Below are positions 8,365-16,106 of a stretch of DNA of 64,000 bases, in pieces. The translations under genes were made by a program, and so were the position numbers. The notes beneath the pieces are model-generated. The model ran no database searches, had not been told where the DNA came from, and worked only from the letters and a program-made list of their open reading frames with translations. Source of the stretch: JBCBEX01 sp038528235 (GTDB lineage: Bacteria > Bacteroidota > Rhodothermia > Rhodothermales > Rubricoccaceae); NCBI GenBank assembly GCA_038528235.1, contig JBCBEX010000008.1, positions 1-64,000 of the forward strand, given 5' to 3'. How positions within the stretch are numbered: the first letter of the stretch is position 1; each line of letters starts with the position of its first letter.

Positions 8365-8529
8365 ACGAAGAAGACTAACTGGGGTGGGAGAAATCGGGAG
8401 GGCGTCGTCCCAATTCACCGGAAAGCCCAGGGAAAAGAGGAGTAGGCACTCCTGCATACGCCCAGAACACGCTACCTTCCCGAAGCGCTTTTTCTGACGC
8501 CAATTCGGCATTGCGGGCCGGGGGCGCGG

Positions 8530-11500
8530 ATGGCGCGGTGGCTGAACCCGGGGATTTTCCCTGCGTTCGAGCGTCCCTCTTTGCGATCCAACCCTGCTTC
8601 CACCGTGAGCAACTTCGGCTTCAACAGCGGCTACGTCGACGACATCTACGCCCAGTATCTCGAAGACCCCAACTCCGTCTCCGAGTCCTGGCGCGAGTTC
8701 TTCGCGGACTACGACCCCAGCCCCACCTTCATCGGAGCCAACTCAGACCGCGTAGTCCCGCCAGCGACAGCCCCTCCGGCTACGGTACCGCCCGCTCCGC
8801 CTCAGCCAGCCGAGCACCAGCCTGCCGTGACGCCCTCGGGAGACGGCGCCACCACGGAAGCGGCCCCGGCTCGCCCCCAGATCGAGGTCCCCGTGCCCGA
8901 GGGCGCGGAGGTGACGAAGCTGCGCGGCGTGCCCGCCAAAATCGTCGAGAACATGGAGGCCTCGCTCTCCATCCCCACGGCGACGAGCGTGCGCTCGATC
9001 CCGGTCAAGCTCATGGCCGAGAACCGGCGGCTCATCAACCGCTTCCAGCGCAGCGTCGGCGGCGACAAGGTGTCGTACACGCATCTCATCGCTTACGCGA
9101 TCATCCTGGCGATGAAGCAGGTGCCGTCGATGAAGGCGACGTTCCGCCAGAATGGGTCGCCTGAGCGCATCGACCCGCCGCACGTCAACTTTGGCCTCGC
9201 CATCGACATCGAGCGGCGCGGCAAGCGGCAACTGCTCGTCCCGAACGTGCACGCCGCGGAGTCGATGAGCTTCGCGCAATTCCTCGGGGCCTACAACGAC
9301 ATCGTGCGCCGTGCGCGTGGCAATGGTCTGGAGCTGAAAGACTTCCAGTACACCACCGCCACGCTCACCAACCCCGGCATGATCGGGACCGTGATGAGCG
9401 TCCCGCGCCTGATGCCAGGCCAGGGCGTGATCGTTGCGGCAGGCGCTATCGGCTACCCACCGGAGTACAGCGCGCTGCCGAAGCAGGAACTGTCGCGCCT
9501 CGGCATCTCCGAGACGATGACGCTCACCTCGACCTACGACCACCGCGTCATCCAGGGCGCGGAGTCGGGCGAGTTCCTCAACCATATCGCGCAATTGCTG
9601 CAAGGCCAGCACAACTTCTACGAGGCCGTATTCCGCTCGCTCGGCATCTCGACGCCGCCGTTCAAGCCCGCACAGGACTCGACCCCGTACCTCGTTGGCT
9701 CGCGGGAGCGCGACGAGATCGACTTCGTCAAGAAGCAGGCGGCGGTGCTGCAACTCATCCGCGCCTACCGCTCGCGCGGCCACCTGCTCGCCACGACGAA
9801 CCCTATCGGGGCCGACGGGCAGGGCGGGGGCTACCACCCTGAGATCGACCCGGCCGAGTATGGCCTGACGATCTGGGACCTCGACCGCCACTTCATCACG
9901 GGCGAACTGGGCACCGCAGGCGGCAACCTCGGCGGCGAGACGCGCCTGCCGCTGCGTGACATCCTTGACATCCTGTGGGAGACCTACACCCGCAACGTCG
10001 GCGTCGAGTTCATGCACATCTCGACGCCCGCTGAGAAGCGCTGGCTGATCGAGCGCATCGAGCCGGAGCGGTTCCAGTCGGACATGGCGGTCGAGTCGAA
10101 GCGCCGGATCATGGAGAAGCTCAACCAGGCCGAGGCGCTGGAGAATTTCATCCACACGAAGTACATCGGCCAGAAGCGCTTCAGCCTCGAAGGCGGCGAG
10201 TCGCTTATCCCGATCCTCGACATGCTCCTCTCCGACGCTGCCGACCAGGAGGCCGACGAAGTCGTGATCGGCATGGCGCACCGCGGGCGCCTCAACGTGC
10301 TCGCGAACATCCTCGACAAGCCCTACAGCAAGATCTTCGACGGGTTCGAAGGCACGGTCAACCCTGACACGGTGCAGGGCTCCGGGGACGTGAAGTACCA
10401 CCTCGGCGCGGCGAGCACGCACACGGCCCCGAGTGGTGCTACGGTGACGGTGGCGCTCGCGCCCAACCCGAGTCACCTTGAAGCGGTCAACCCTGTCGTA
10501 GAGGGCATGGTGCGCGCGAAGCAGCAGTTGCTGGTCGGCGACCGCAACCCCGTCGAGGTGCGCGACCGCGTCATCCCGATCCTCATCCACGGCGACGCCG
10601 CTTTCGCCGGACAGGGCGTGGTCGCAGAGACGCTCAACCTGTCGCAGCTCGACGGCTACGCGACCGGCGGCACGGTGCACGTCGTCGTCAACAATCAGAT
10701 TGGCTTCACGACGGTGCCCGTCCACGCGCGCTCGTCGGTCTACGCGACGGACATCGCGCGGATGATCCAGGCCCCGATCTTCCACGTCAACGGCGACGAC
10801 CCCGAGGCCTGCGTCCGCGTGGCGCGCCTTGCGTTGGACTACCGGCAGGTGTTCAACAAGGACGTCGTGATCGACATGATCTGCTACCGCAAGTTTGGGC
10901 ACAACGAAGGCGACGAGCCCAAATTCACGCAGCCGCTGATGTATCAGCGCATCGACGGCCACCGCTCGGTGCGGAAGCTCTACCTCGAACAGCTCCTCAA
11001 GCGCGGCGAGATGAAGCCCGAGGAGGCTGAGTCCATCCTGGACAGCTTCCGGGGCATCCTCGACTCGGCCTTCGAGGAGACGAAGGAGACGGCCGAACTC
11101 CTCAAGGATGCCGAGCCGGCCAGCGCGCCCGTCCCGAGCGCCTTCACCGCCGACTTCGAGACGAAGGTGCAGCGCGACGTGCTCGACCGCATCACACAAG
11201 CCCTCGTCTCCTGGCCCGGCGACTTCGAGGTTCACCGCAAGCTCGCCCGCCTGCTCGAACGCCGCCCGCAGTCCTTCGCCGATGGCAAAATCGAGTGGGC
11301 GTTTGCCGAGGCGCTCGCGTTCGGATCGCTGCTCCTCGACGGGCACCGCGTCCGTCTCTCCGGCCAGGACTCGGGGCGCGGCACGTTTAGCCAGCGCCAC
11401 GCCATCCTCTACGACCAGACGACCGGCGGGCACTACATCCCGCTCAACCACATCGGCGGCGAACAGCTTCCGCTGCAGGTCTACGACTCGTTGCTGAGTG

Positions 11501-12348
11501 AGTACGCCGTGCTCGGCTTCGAGTATGGCTACACCGTCGCGGACGATCAGGCGCTCGTGTGTTGGGAAGCGCAGTTCGGTGACTTCGCCAACGGCGCGCA
11601 GATCATGATCGACCAGTTCGTCGCGTCGGCCGAGGCGAAGTGGGGGACCCAGAGCAGCCTCGTGATGCTGCTCCCGCACGGCTTCGAAGGGCAGGGCCCC
11701 GAGCACTCCTCGGCGCGGCTGGAGCGGTTCCTCCAACTCTGCGCGGACGAGAACCTGATCGTGGGCAACTTCACGACGCCCGCGAACTACTTCCACGCGC
11801 TGCGCCGCCAGATCATGCTGCCCGAGGCCAACGGCGGCATCCGCAAGCCGATGGTGCTCATGACGCCGAAGAGCCTGCTGCGCCACCCTCGCGCCGTCTC
11901 CGAGGCCGCCGACCTCACCGACGGGCGCTTCCATCCGGTCTACGCCGCCGCCAATGACAACCCACAGGCCGCCTCGCGCCTCGTCTTCTGCTCGGGCAAA
12001 GTCTACTACGACCTCCTCGCCGCACAAGAGAAGATGGACAACCCAGCGTCGGTCGGCCTCATCCGCGTGGAGCAACTCTACCCGTTCCCCGAGGTCGAGG
12101 TGCGCGCCGAGCTAGAGCGCTTCGGGCACGTCACCGACGTGGTGTGGTGCCAGGAAGAGCCGCAGAACATGGGCGCGTGGTCGTTCGTGCAGCCGTACCT
12201 CGACCGCCTGCTCATGGAGCGCCACGGCGACTGCTGCGTCCGCCCGCAATACGTCGGCCGCCCTGCCGCAGCAAGCCCTGCTACCGGTAGCTCCAAGGTG
12301 CACGCCGCCGAGCAAGATCGGCTCGTTAACGAGGCGCTGGGCGCCTAG
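8530..12348 (+). CDS. kgd: Multifunctional 2-oxoglutarate dehydrogenase E2-E1 fusion
   Basis: 1272 residues from ATG 8530; a GTG at 8605 (beginning SNFGFNSGYVDDIY) is an equally plausible start. An E1-type N-terminal helix is followed by a Pro/Ala linker. A catalytic acyltransferase (E2) domain spans residues about 130-370, with TYDHRVIQGAESGEF near residue 337 and no lipoyl domain. The thiamine-diphosphate E1 follows, with GMAHRGRLNVLANIL near residue 580, HGDAAFAGQG, NNQIGFTT, GHNEGDEP and a C-terminal transketolase-like part. It converts 2-oxoglutarate to succinyl-CoA in the TCA cycle with lipoyl partners encoded elsewhere. This fused form is best known in Actinobacteria and also occurs in Rhodothermales. 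No E3 gene is nearby. Confidence 0.93.
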   Translation: MARWLNPGIFPAFERPSLRSNPASTVSNFGFNSGYVDDIYAQYLEDPNSVSESWREFFADYDPSPTFIGANSDRVVPPATAPPATVPPAPPQPAEHQPAVTPSGDGATTEAAPARPQIEVPVPEGAEVTKLRGVPAKIVENMEASLSIPTATSVRSIPVKLMAENRRLINRFQRSVGGDKVSYTHLIAYAIILAMKQVPSMKATFRQNGSPERIDPPHVNFGLAIDIERRGKRQLLVPNVHAAESMSFAQFLGAYNDIVRRARGNGLELKDFQYTTATLTNPGMIGTVMSVPRLMPGQGVIVAAGAIGYPPEYSALPKQELSRLGISETMTLTSTYDHRVIQGAESGEFLNHIAQLLQGQHNFYEAVFRSLGISTPPFKPAQDSTPYLVGSRERDEIDFVKKQAAVLQLIRAYRSRGHLLATTNPIGADGQGGGYHPEIDPAEYGLTIWDLDRHFITGELGTAGGNLGGETRLPLRDILDILWETYTRNVGVEFMHISTPAEKRWLIERIEPERFQSDMAVESKRRIMEKLNQAEALENFIHTKYIGQKRFSLEGGESLIPILDMLLSDAADQEADEVVIGMAHRGRLNVLANILDKPYSKIFDGFEGTVNPDTVQGSGDVKYHLGAASTHTAPSGATVTVALAPNPSHLEAVNPVVEGMVRAKQQLLVGDRNPVEVRDRVIPILIHGDAAFAGQGVVAETLNLSQLDGYATGGTVHVVVNNQIGFTTVPVHARSSVYATDIARMIQAPIFHVNGDDPEACVRVARLALDYRQVFNKDVVIDMICYRKFGHNEGDEPKFTQPLMYQRIDGHRSVRKLYLEQLLKRGEMKPEEAESILDSFRGILDSAFEETKETAELLKDAEPASAPVPSAFTADFETKVQRDVLDRITQALVSWPGDFEVHRKLARLLERRPQSFADGKIEWAFAEALAFGSLLLDGHRVRLSGQDSGRGTFSQRHAILYDQTTGGHYIPLNHIGGEQLPLQVYDSLLSEYAVLGFEYGYTVADDQALVCWEAQFGDFANGAQIMIDQFVASAEAKWGTQSSLVMLLPHGFEGQGPEHSSARLERFLQLCADENLIVGNFTTPANYFHALRRQIMLPEANGGIRKPMVLMTPKSLLRHPRAVSEAADLTDGRFHPVYAAANDNPQAASRLVFCSGKVYYDLLAAQEKMDNPASVGLIRVEQLYPFPEVEVRAELERFGHVTDVVWCQEEPQNMGAWSFVQPYLDRLLMERHGDCCVRPQYVGRPAAASPATGSSKVHAAEQDRLVNEALGA

Positions 12349-12359
12349 ATCAGACAGCC

Positions 12360-12698
12360 ATGAACAACCGCAACTGGGTCTGCTTCGCCTGCCGACGGTC
12401 CGTGCGACGGTCTGGCCAAGCGAAGCACGTCCGATGCCCGGCTTGCGGCTCGGCCTGCGAGAACCTTGGCTACAAAGTCCGGATACCTGCGAGGTCAAAA
12501 GCATCCGCTTGGGAGCGACTACGCAGGCGTGTGTTCCACGATCGGCAGTGGTGGGCCGTGCATCGCCACCGGACTTCGGTGCGAAGAAGACACGATTTGG
12601 CAAACGAGATCGTGAGACTTGAGTCATTGCCAGAGAGCCCCGGACGCACTGCCTACCTCCGTAGACTCCGATCTCAACTGGCCATGTTTAACTCGTAA
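12360..12698 (+). CDS. Small zinc-ribbon protein, function unknown
   Basis: 112 residues, very basic. The first 30 residues hold two CxxC knuckles (Cys8-Cys11 and Cys26-Cys29), a zinc-ribbon signature. The rest is Arg-rich and helical with several Trp and no catalytic motif. It begins 11 bp after the 2-oxoglutarate dehydrogenase stop and ends 11 bp before the isochorismatase-like gene, so it is probably co-transcribed with both. It may bind nucleic acid. I do not recognise a named family. Confidence 0.65.
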   Translation: MNNRNWVCFACRRSVRRSGQAKHVRCPACGSACENLGYKVRIPARSKASAWERLRRRVFHDRQWWAVHRHRTSVRRRHDLANEIVRLESLPESPGRTAYLRRLRSQLAMFNS

Positions 12699-12709
12699 AC
12701 CTAAGATGG

Positions 12710-13270
12710 ATGGCGGCTCCCATAGGCACAGCGCTTCTCATCGTGGACGTGCAGGTTGGACTAGGCGACCCAAGCCATGGGCCGTCCAGCACGCCTGACG
12801 CCGTGGCGAACATGACGCAGCTGCTTGCGGCGTGGCGCGAGGCGGGCTGGCTCGTCGTTCACGTCAAACACAACTCCACGGTGCCGACCTCGCTGCTGCG
12901 GCCTGGCCTGCCTACCAACGCCCTCATGCCCGAGGTCGCGCCTCTCGAGGGCGAGCCGCTCTTCGAGAAGACCGTCAACAGCGCGTTCATCGGCACAGGC
13001 CTCGACGCCTACCTCCGCGAGCGCGGCATCACGGACCTCGTGATCGTCGGGCTGACGACGGACCACTGCATTTCCACGACCGCGCGGATGGCGGCCAACC
13101 TCGGGTTCGACACCACCGTCGTCGCCGACGCCACCGCAGCGTTTGGACGGACGAGCTTCGACGGGCAGGTCTACACCGCCGACGAGATCCACGGTGTCGC
13201 GCTCGCCAACCTCCATGCTGAGTTTGCCGCGATCCGCACGACGGACGAAGTGCTCGCGAGTATGGCGTGA
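12710..13270 (+). CDS. Isochorismatase-family cysteine hydrolase
   Basis: 186 residues, a full single-domain member. The catalytic triad is visible: Asp13 in LLIVDVQ, Lys87 in LFEKTVNSAF and Cys120 in TTDHCISTT, with the usual cis-peptide region just before the Cys. These enzymes cleave amide or related bonds in small molecules (nicotinamidase, N-carbamoylsarcosine amidase, isochorismatase). The DHCIST context is common in the uncharacterised cysteine-hydrolase subgroup, so the substrate cannot be named. Cytoplasmic. A nicotinamidase role would be interesting given the NrtR-type regulator 4 kb upstream, but nothing in the sequence proves it. Confidence 0.88.
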   Translation: MAAPIGTALLIVDVQVGLGDPSHGPSSTPDAVANMTQLLAAWREAGWLVVHVKHNSTVPTSLLRPGLPTNALMPEVAPLEGEPLFEKTVNSAFIGTGLDAYLRERGITDLVIVGLTTDHCISTTARMAANLGFDTTVVADATAAFGRTSFDGQVYTADEIHGVALANLHAEFAAIRTTDEVLASMA

Positions 13271-13360
13271 GCAGGAGCGAGCCTTTGGGGCTACGGAAAC
13301 ACTGACGCCCGTCGGTGGAAGAAGGACGCGAACGACTTCGCCCTTCCACCAGCCCGTCTC

Positions 13361-13930
13361 ATGGCTCTCACCTACTCCGAAATGATCGACCTGGGCACGA
13401 TGGCCCCAGCGTTCGACTTGCCCATCGCCAACCCTGACGTGGACGATCTCGACGGCCCAACGCGCAGCGTTGAGGACTATGACGCTGCCGAAGCGCTCGT
13501 CGTCGTGTTTATCTGCAACCACTGCCCCTATGTCCATGCCATCGAGGAGCGGCTGATTGCGCTGGCGAAGGACTACGCACCGAAGCAGGTGCAGGTCGTC
13601 GCCATCAGCAGCAACGATGTGGTCGCGTACCCGGCCGACTCGTTCGACAACATGACCGCCTGTGCTGCAGCGAAAGGCTATCCGTTCCCGTACCTCTACG
13701 ACGAGAGCCAGGAGGTCGCGCGCGCCTACAGCGCCGTCTGCACGCCCGACTTCTTCGTATTCGATGCAGACCGCGCGCTCGTCTATCGCGGACGCCTCGA
13801 CGATGGCCGCCCGAGCAGGCCTGACGTCACGCAGCACGACCTCCGCAATGCGCTGGATGAGTTGCTGGACACGGGCGCGGTGGCCTCGGAGCAGATCCCG
13901 TCGATGGGGTGCAGCATCAAGTGGAAGTAG
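13361..13930 (+). CDS. Thioredoxin-fold peroxiredoxin-like protein
   Basis: 189 residues, no signal peptide. It has an AhpC/TSA-like thioredoxin fold: APAFDLP near residue 15, strand VVVFICNHCPYV with a CxxC pair near residues 50-53, ISSNDV, then the cis-Pro region before FFVFDADRALVYRGRLDD. The family is widespread in marine bacteria and annotated as thioredoxin-family protein; it probably reduces disulfides or peroxides in the cytoplasm. The C-terminus carries an extra Cys (MGCSIKWK). The next small gene overlaps its end, indicating translational coupling. Confidence 0.88.
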   Translation: MALTYSEMIDLGTMAPAFDLPIANPDVDDLDGPTRSVEDYDAAEALVVVFICNHCPYVHAIEERLIALAKDYAPKQVQVVAISSNDVVAYPADSFDNMTACAAAKGYPFPYLYDESQEVARAYSAVCTPDFFVFDADRALVYRGRLDDGRPSRPDVTQHDLRNALDELLDTGAVASEQIPSMGCSIKWK

Positions 13931-14175
13931 AACCGCGTCCTCCGGAGCCTGATCAGCGTCCCAAGCCGGAGACGCTGCTGCTGTGGCTAGGCCTGCCCGT
14001 CGCGCTCGGCGCAGGCGCCATGTGGACCTGGCATGACTACTCGACGTATGGCCAGTGGACCGGCTACGGCCTGCGCATTGGCCTCTTCGGCGTGACGGCG
14101 GTGCTGCTCTACTACGGTGTGATTCGGTTCGCCCGCAGCTTTTCCGCACGCGCCTCTGAGCGATCTGGCGAGTGA
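13909..14175 (+). CDS. Small two-helix membrane protein
   Basis: 88 residues from GTG 13909, or 84 from GTG 13921. Both starts overlap the end of the thioredoxin-like gene in another frame, so its translation is probably coupled. After a Pro/Glu-rich N-terminus there are two predicted membrane helices (LLLWLGLPVALGAGAMW and IGLFGVTAVLLYYGVI) and a basic, Ser-rich tail. No motif allows a functional assignment. It is likely an inner-membrane companion of the redox gene. The start choice is unsettled. Confidence 0.6.
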   Translation: MQHQVEVEPRPPEPDQRPKPETLLLWLGLPVALGAGAMWTWHDYSTYGQWTGYGLRIGLFGVTAVLLYYGVIRFARSFSARASERSGE

Positions 14176-14215
14176 TACCATTCGGACGAGATGATGGTGC
14201 AAACTCACACCAGAA

Positions 14216-14303
14216 TCATTCCCGCGGACGCGGGAGCCGAAGGCCGACGCTAGTCAATCCATGCGAGGCTTCCTATGGATCCCCGATCAAGTCGGGGATG
14301 ACC
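14216..14303. repeat. REP-like element made of two hairpin ends
   Basis: The left end (14216-14238) contains CCCGCG-GA-CGCGGG. The right end (14277-14303) contains CCCCGA-TCAAG-TCGGGG and finishes in GATGACC. The two ends are imperfect inverted copies (TCATTCCCG versus the reverse complement TCATCCCCG). It lies between convergent genes. Elements of this look are common intergenic repeats in many bacteria. Confidence 0.6.
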
Positions 14304-14359
14304 AAGGTGGGAGTCAGGAGCAGTGCACCGCTATCTCTGATAGCTGGTATGAGTTGTGG

Positions 14360-14863
14360 CTAGCTCTCGCTGAGATCGCGGTGGCCGAAGTAGTACAGGC
14401 AGTGTTTCAGCTTCTTGGCCTTCATCGGGCCAAAGCCAGGCAACGCACGGACGCGCTTCTCGACCTCAGCGTTGGTGCCCTCCGCCCAAAGGTTGGACGC
14501 GGAGCCGTCGTACTCGTCGGCGAGGATCTGGGCGATAGCCTGCGTGGTGTCGACCATCTTGTTCGTGAATCGGTGCACGGCCGGCGACTCGCCAAACACC
14601 TCGGCGAAGGCGTCCCGGTCCATGCTGGCGATGCGTGCCATGTCGAGGTGCCCGAGGCGCTGGTAGAGCTTGTACGGGCCAACGAACGCGGTCTCGGCGA
14701 GCACGCGCTGGTCGTAGAGCAGCCCGAGGAGCACCGCGTTGGGCTCGTCCCGGAGGTACTGGTCGGCGGCGGGGTCCTTGGTGGCGGTGCCTTCGGCCTT
14801 GAGCCGGTCGAGCATGCGCACGAGGCCACCGTCGAGGTAGGAATAGTCGGAAGCGTCGAGCAT
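14360..14863 (-). CDS. HhH-GPD-type DNA repair protein
   Basis: From the ATG at 14863 (product begins MLDASDYSYLDGG) it has 167 residues; 15 more codons upstream (to 14908) run through repetitive spacer and are unlikely to be translated. It is all-helical, and the C-terminus has a helix-hairpin-helix (RALPGFGPMKAKKLKHCL), as in endonuclease III/MutY-fold glycosylases. No iron-sulfur cysteine quartet is present, and a catalytic Lys or Asp after the hairpin is not obvious, so it is a compact or divergent member. It probably binds damaged DNA in the cytoplasm. It stands alone between a repeat element and hemB. Confidence 0.75.
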   Translation of the reverse strand: MLDASDYSYLDGGLVRMLDRLKAEGTATKDPAADQYLRDEPNAVLLGLLYDQRVLAETAFVGPYKLYQRLGHLDMARIASMDRDAFAEVFGESPAVHRFTNKMVDTTQAIAQILADEYDGSASNLWAEGTNAEVEKRVRALPGFGPMKAKKLKHCLYYFGHRDLSES

Positions 14864-14871
14864 AGTAGGAG

Positions 14872-14985
14872 TGTAGATGTAGGCTGTACGATGTGCGATG
14901 TGAGACAACGGCTACCCAGGTGCACCGTGCTACGTCGCGGGGTTTACCATCAGAAATCGAAAATCGTCAATCGTATATCCACCGA
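14872..14985. repeat. Degenerate word-repeat spacer
   Basis: Intergenic DNA between hemB and the HhH gene contains runs of similar short words such as TACGATGTGCGATGTGAG and GAAATCGAAAATCGTCAA. The same style appears at 35096-35135, 38425-38470, 41177-41286 and 42337-42408. Confidence 0.5.
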
Positions 14986-15980
14986 GTTAGGTCTTTGGCG
15001 AAGTAGGTCAAGATGAGGTCGGCACCCGCGCGGCGGATGGCGGTGGTGGCTTCGAGGGCGGCGGCGCGGAGGTTGAGCCAGCCGCGTTCGGCGGCGGCGT
15101 GCAGCATGGCGTACTCGCCCGAGACGTGGTAGGCGGCCACGGGCACGTCGCTTAGGTCACGTACGCGGTGAATCACGTCGAGGTAGGCGAGGGCGGGCTT
15201 CACCATCACCATGTCGGCCCCCTCGCCCAGGTCCAGGGCAACCTCGCGGAGTGCCTCGCGGGCGTTGGCGGGGTCCATCTGGTAGGTCGCCTTGTCGCGG
15301 GGCACGTCGTCCAACTCACGGGGTGCTGAGTCGAGCGCGGCGCGGAACGGCCCGTAGAAGCTGCTGGCGTACTTCGCCGCGTACGAGAGGATCGCCACGT
15401 CTGCGAAGCCAGCCTCGTCCAACGCCGCTCGGATCGCGCCGACGCGCCCGTCCATCATGTCGCTCGGTGCGATGATGTCGGCCCCCGCCTCGGCCTGGAC
15501 GACGGCCATCTGCGCGAGCAGGTCGAGCGTCTCGTCGTTCTGCACCACGCCGCCCCGAACGACGCCGTCGTGCCCGTCCGACGAGTAGGGATCGAGCGCG
15601 ACATCGCTCACCACGAGCAGGTCAGGCGCCGCGTCTTTGACGGCGCGGATCGCACGGGGAAAAAGGCCGTCGGGGTTGAGCGCCTCCGAGCCCGTCCGGT
15701 CCTTCAGCGACTCGTCGAGTGCGGGGAATAGGGCGACGGCAGAGAGGCCGAGGTCAGCCACGGCACGAGCTTCCTCCGCGAGGGTGTCCACCGAATAGCG
15801 AAACTGCCCTGGCATAGCCTCGATCGGTGTACGCCGTCCCGAGCCGTCCTCGACAAAGAGGGGAAGGACGAGGTCGTCTACGGAGAGGCGGGTCTCGCGG
15901 ACGAGGCGGCGGAGCGCGGGCGAGCGCCGGAGGCGACGGGGGCGGTGGAGCAGGGGGAGGTGGAGCAGGGGGGCGTCCAT
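14967..15980 (-). CDS. hemB: Porphobilinogen synthase (delta-aminolevulinic acid dehydratase)
   Basis: 337 residues, normal length. It condenses two 5-aminolevulinate molecules to porphobilinogen in haem biosynthesis, in the cytoplasm. Both active-site Lys regions are seen: ILSYAAKYASSFYGPF (Lys near 202) and MVMVKPALAYLD (Schiff-base Lys near 261). The metal segment reads SDVALDPYSSDGHDG, the Asp-rich type linked to Mg-dependent enzymes, rather than the Cys triad of Zn enzymes. It sits alone, with no other hem genes nearby. Confidence 0.96.
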   Translation of the reverse strand: MDAPLLHLPLLHRPRRLRRSPALRRLVRETRLSVDDLVLPLFVEDGSGRRTPIEAMPGQFRYSVDTLAEEARAVADLGLSAVALFPALDESLKDRTGSEALNPDGLFPRAIRAVKDAAPDLLVVSDVALDPYSSDGHDGVVRGGVVQNDETLDLLAQMAVVQAEAGADIIAPSDMMDGRVGAIRAALDEAGFADVAILSYAAKYASSFYGPFRAALDSAPRELDDVPRDKATYQMDPANAREALREVALDLGEGADMVMVKPALAYLDVIHRVRDLSDVPVAAYHVSGEYAMLHAAAERGWLNLRAAALEATTAIRRAGADLILTYFAKDLTRWIYD

Positions 15981-16106
15981 AGGGGAAGGTCAGAGTGCAA
16001 AGCGCGACTCGCCGAGCACACGGGGCCTACGCACCTCGTTCCGACCCGGCCTGCGAAGTCCAGATGAGTACGGCTCCGGACACGTAGAGCAGCGCCTGGC
16101 TCTAGC

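Noticed and set aside
8449..8480. TACCTTCC as a promoter for the 2-oxoglutarate dehydrogenase gene
   Set aside because: No TTG at the required distance upstream.
8743..12075. 1110-codon open frame antisense to the 2-oxoglutarate dehydrogenase gene
   Set aside because: Shadow frame caused by high third-position GC; no domain, and the sense frame is a clear enzyme.
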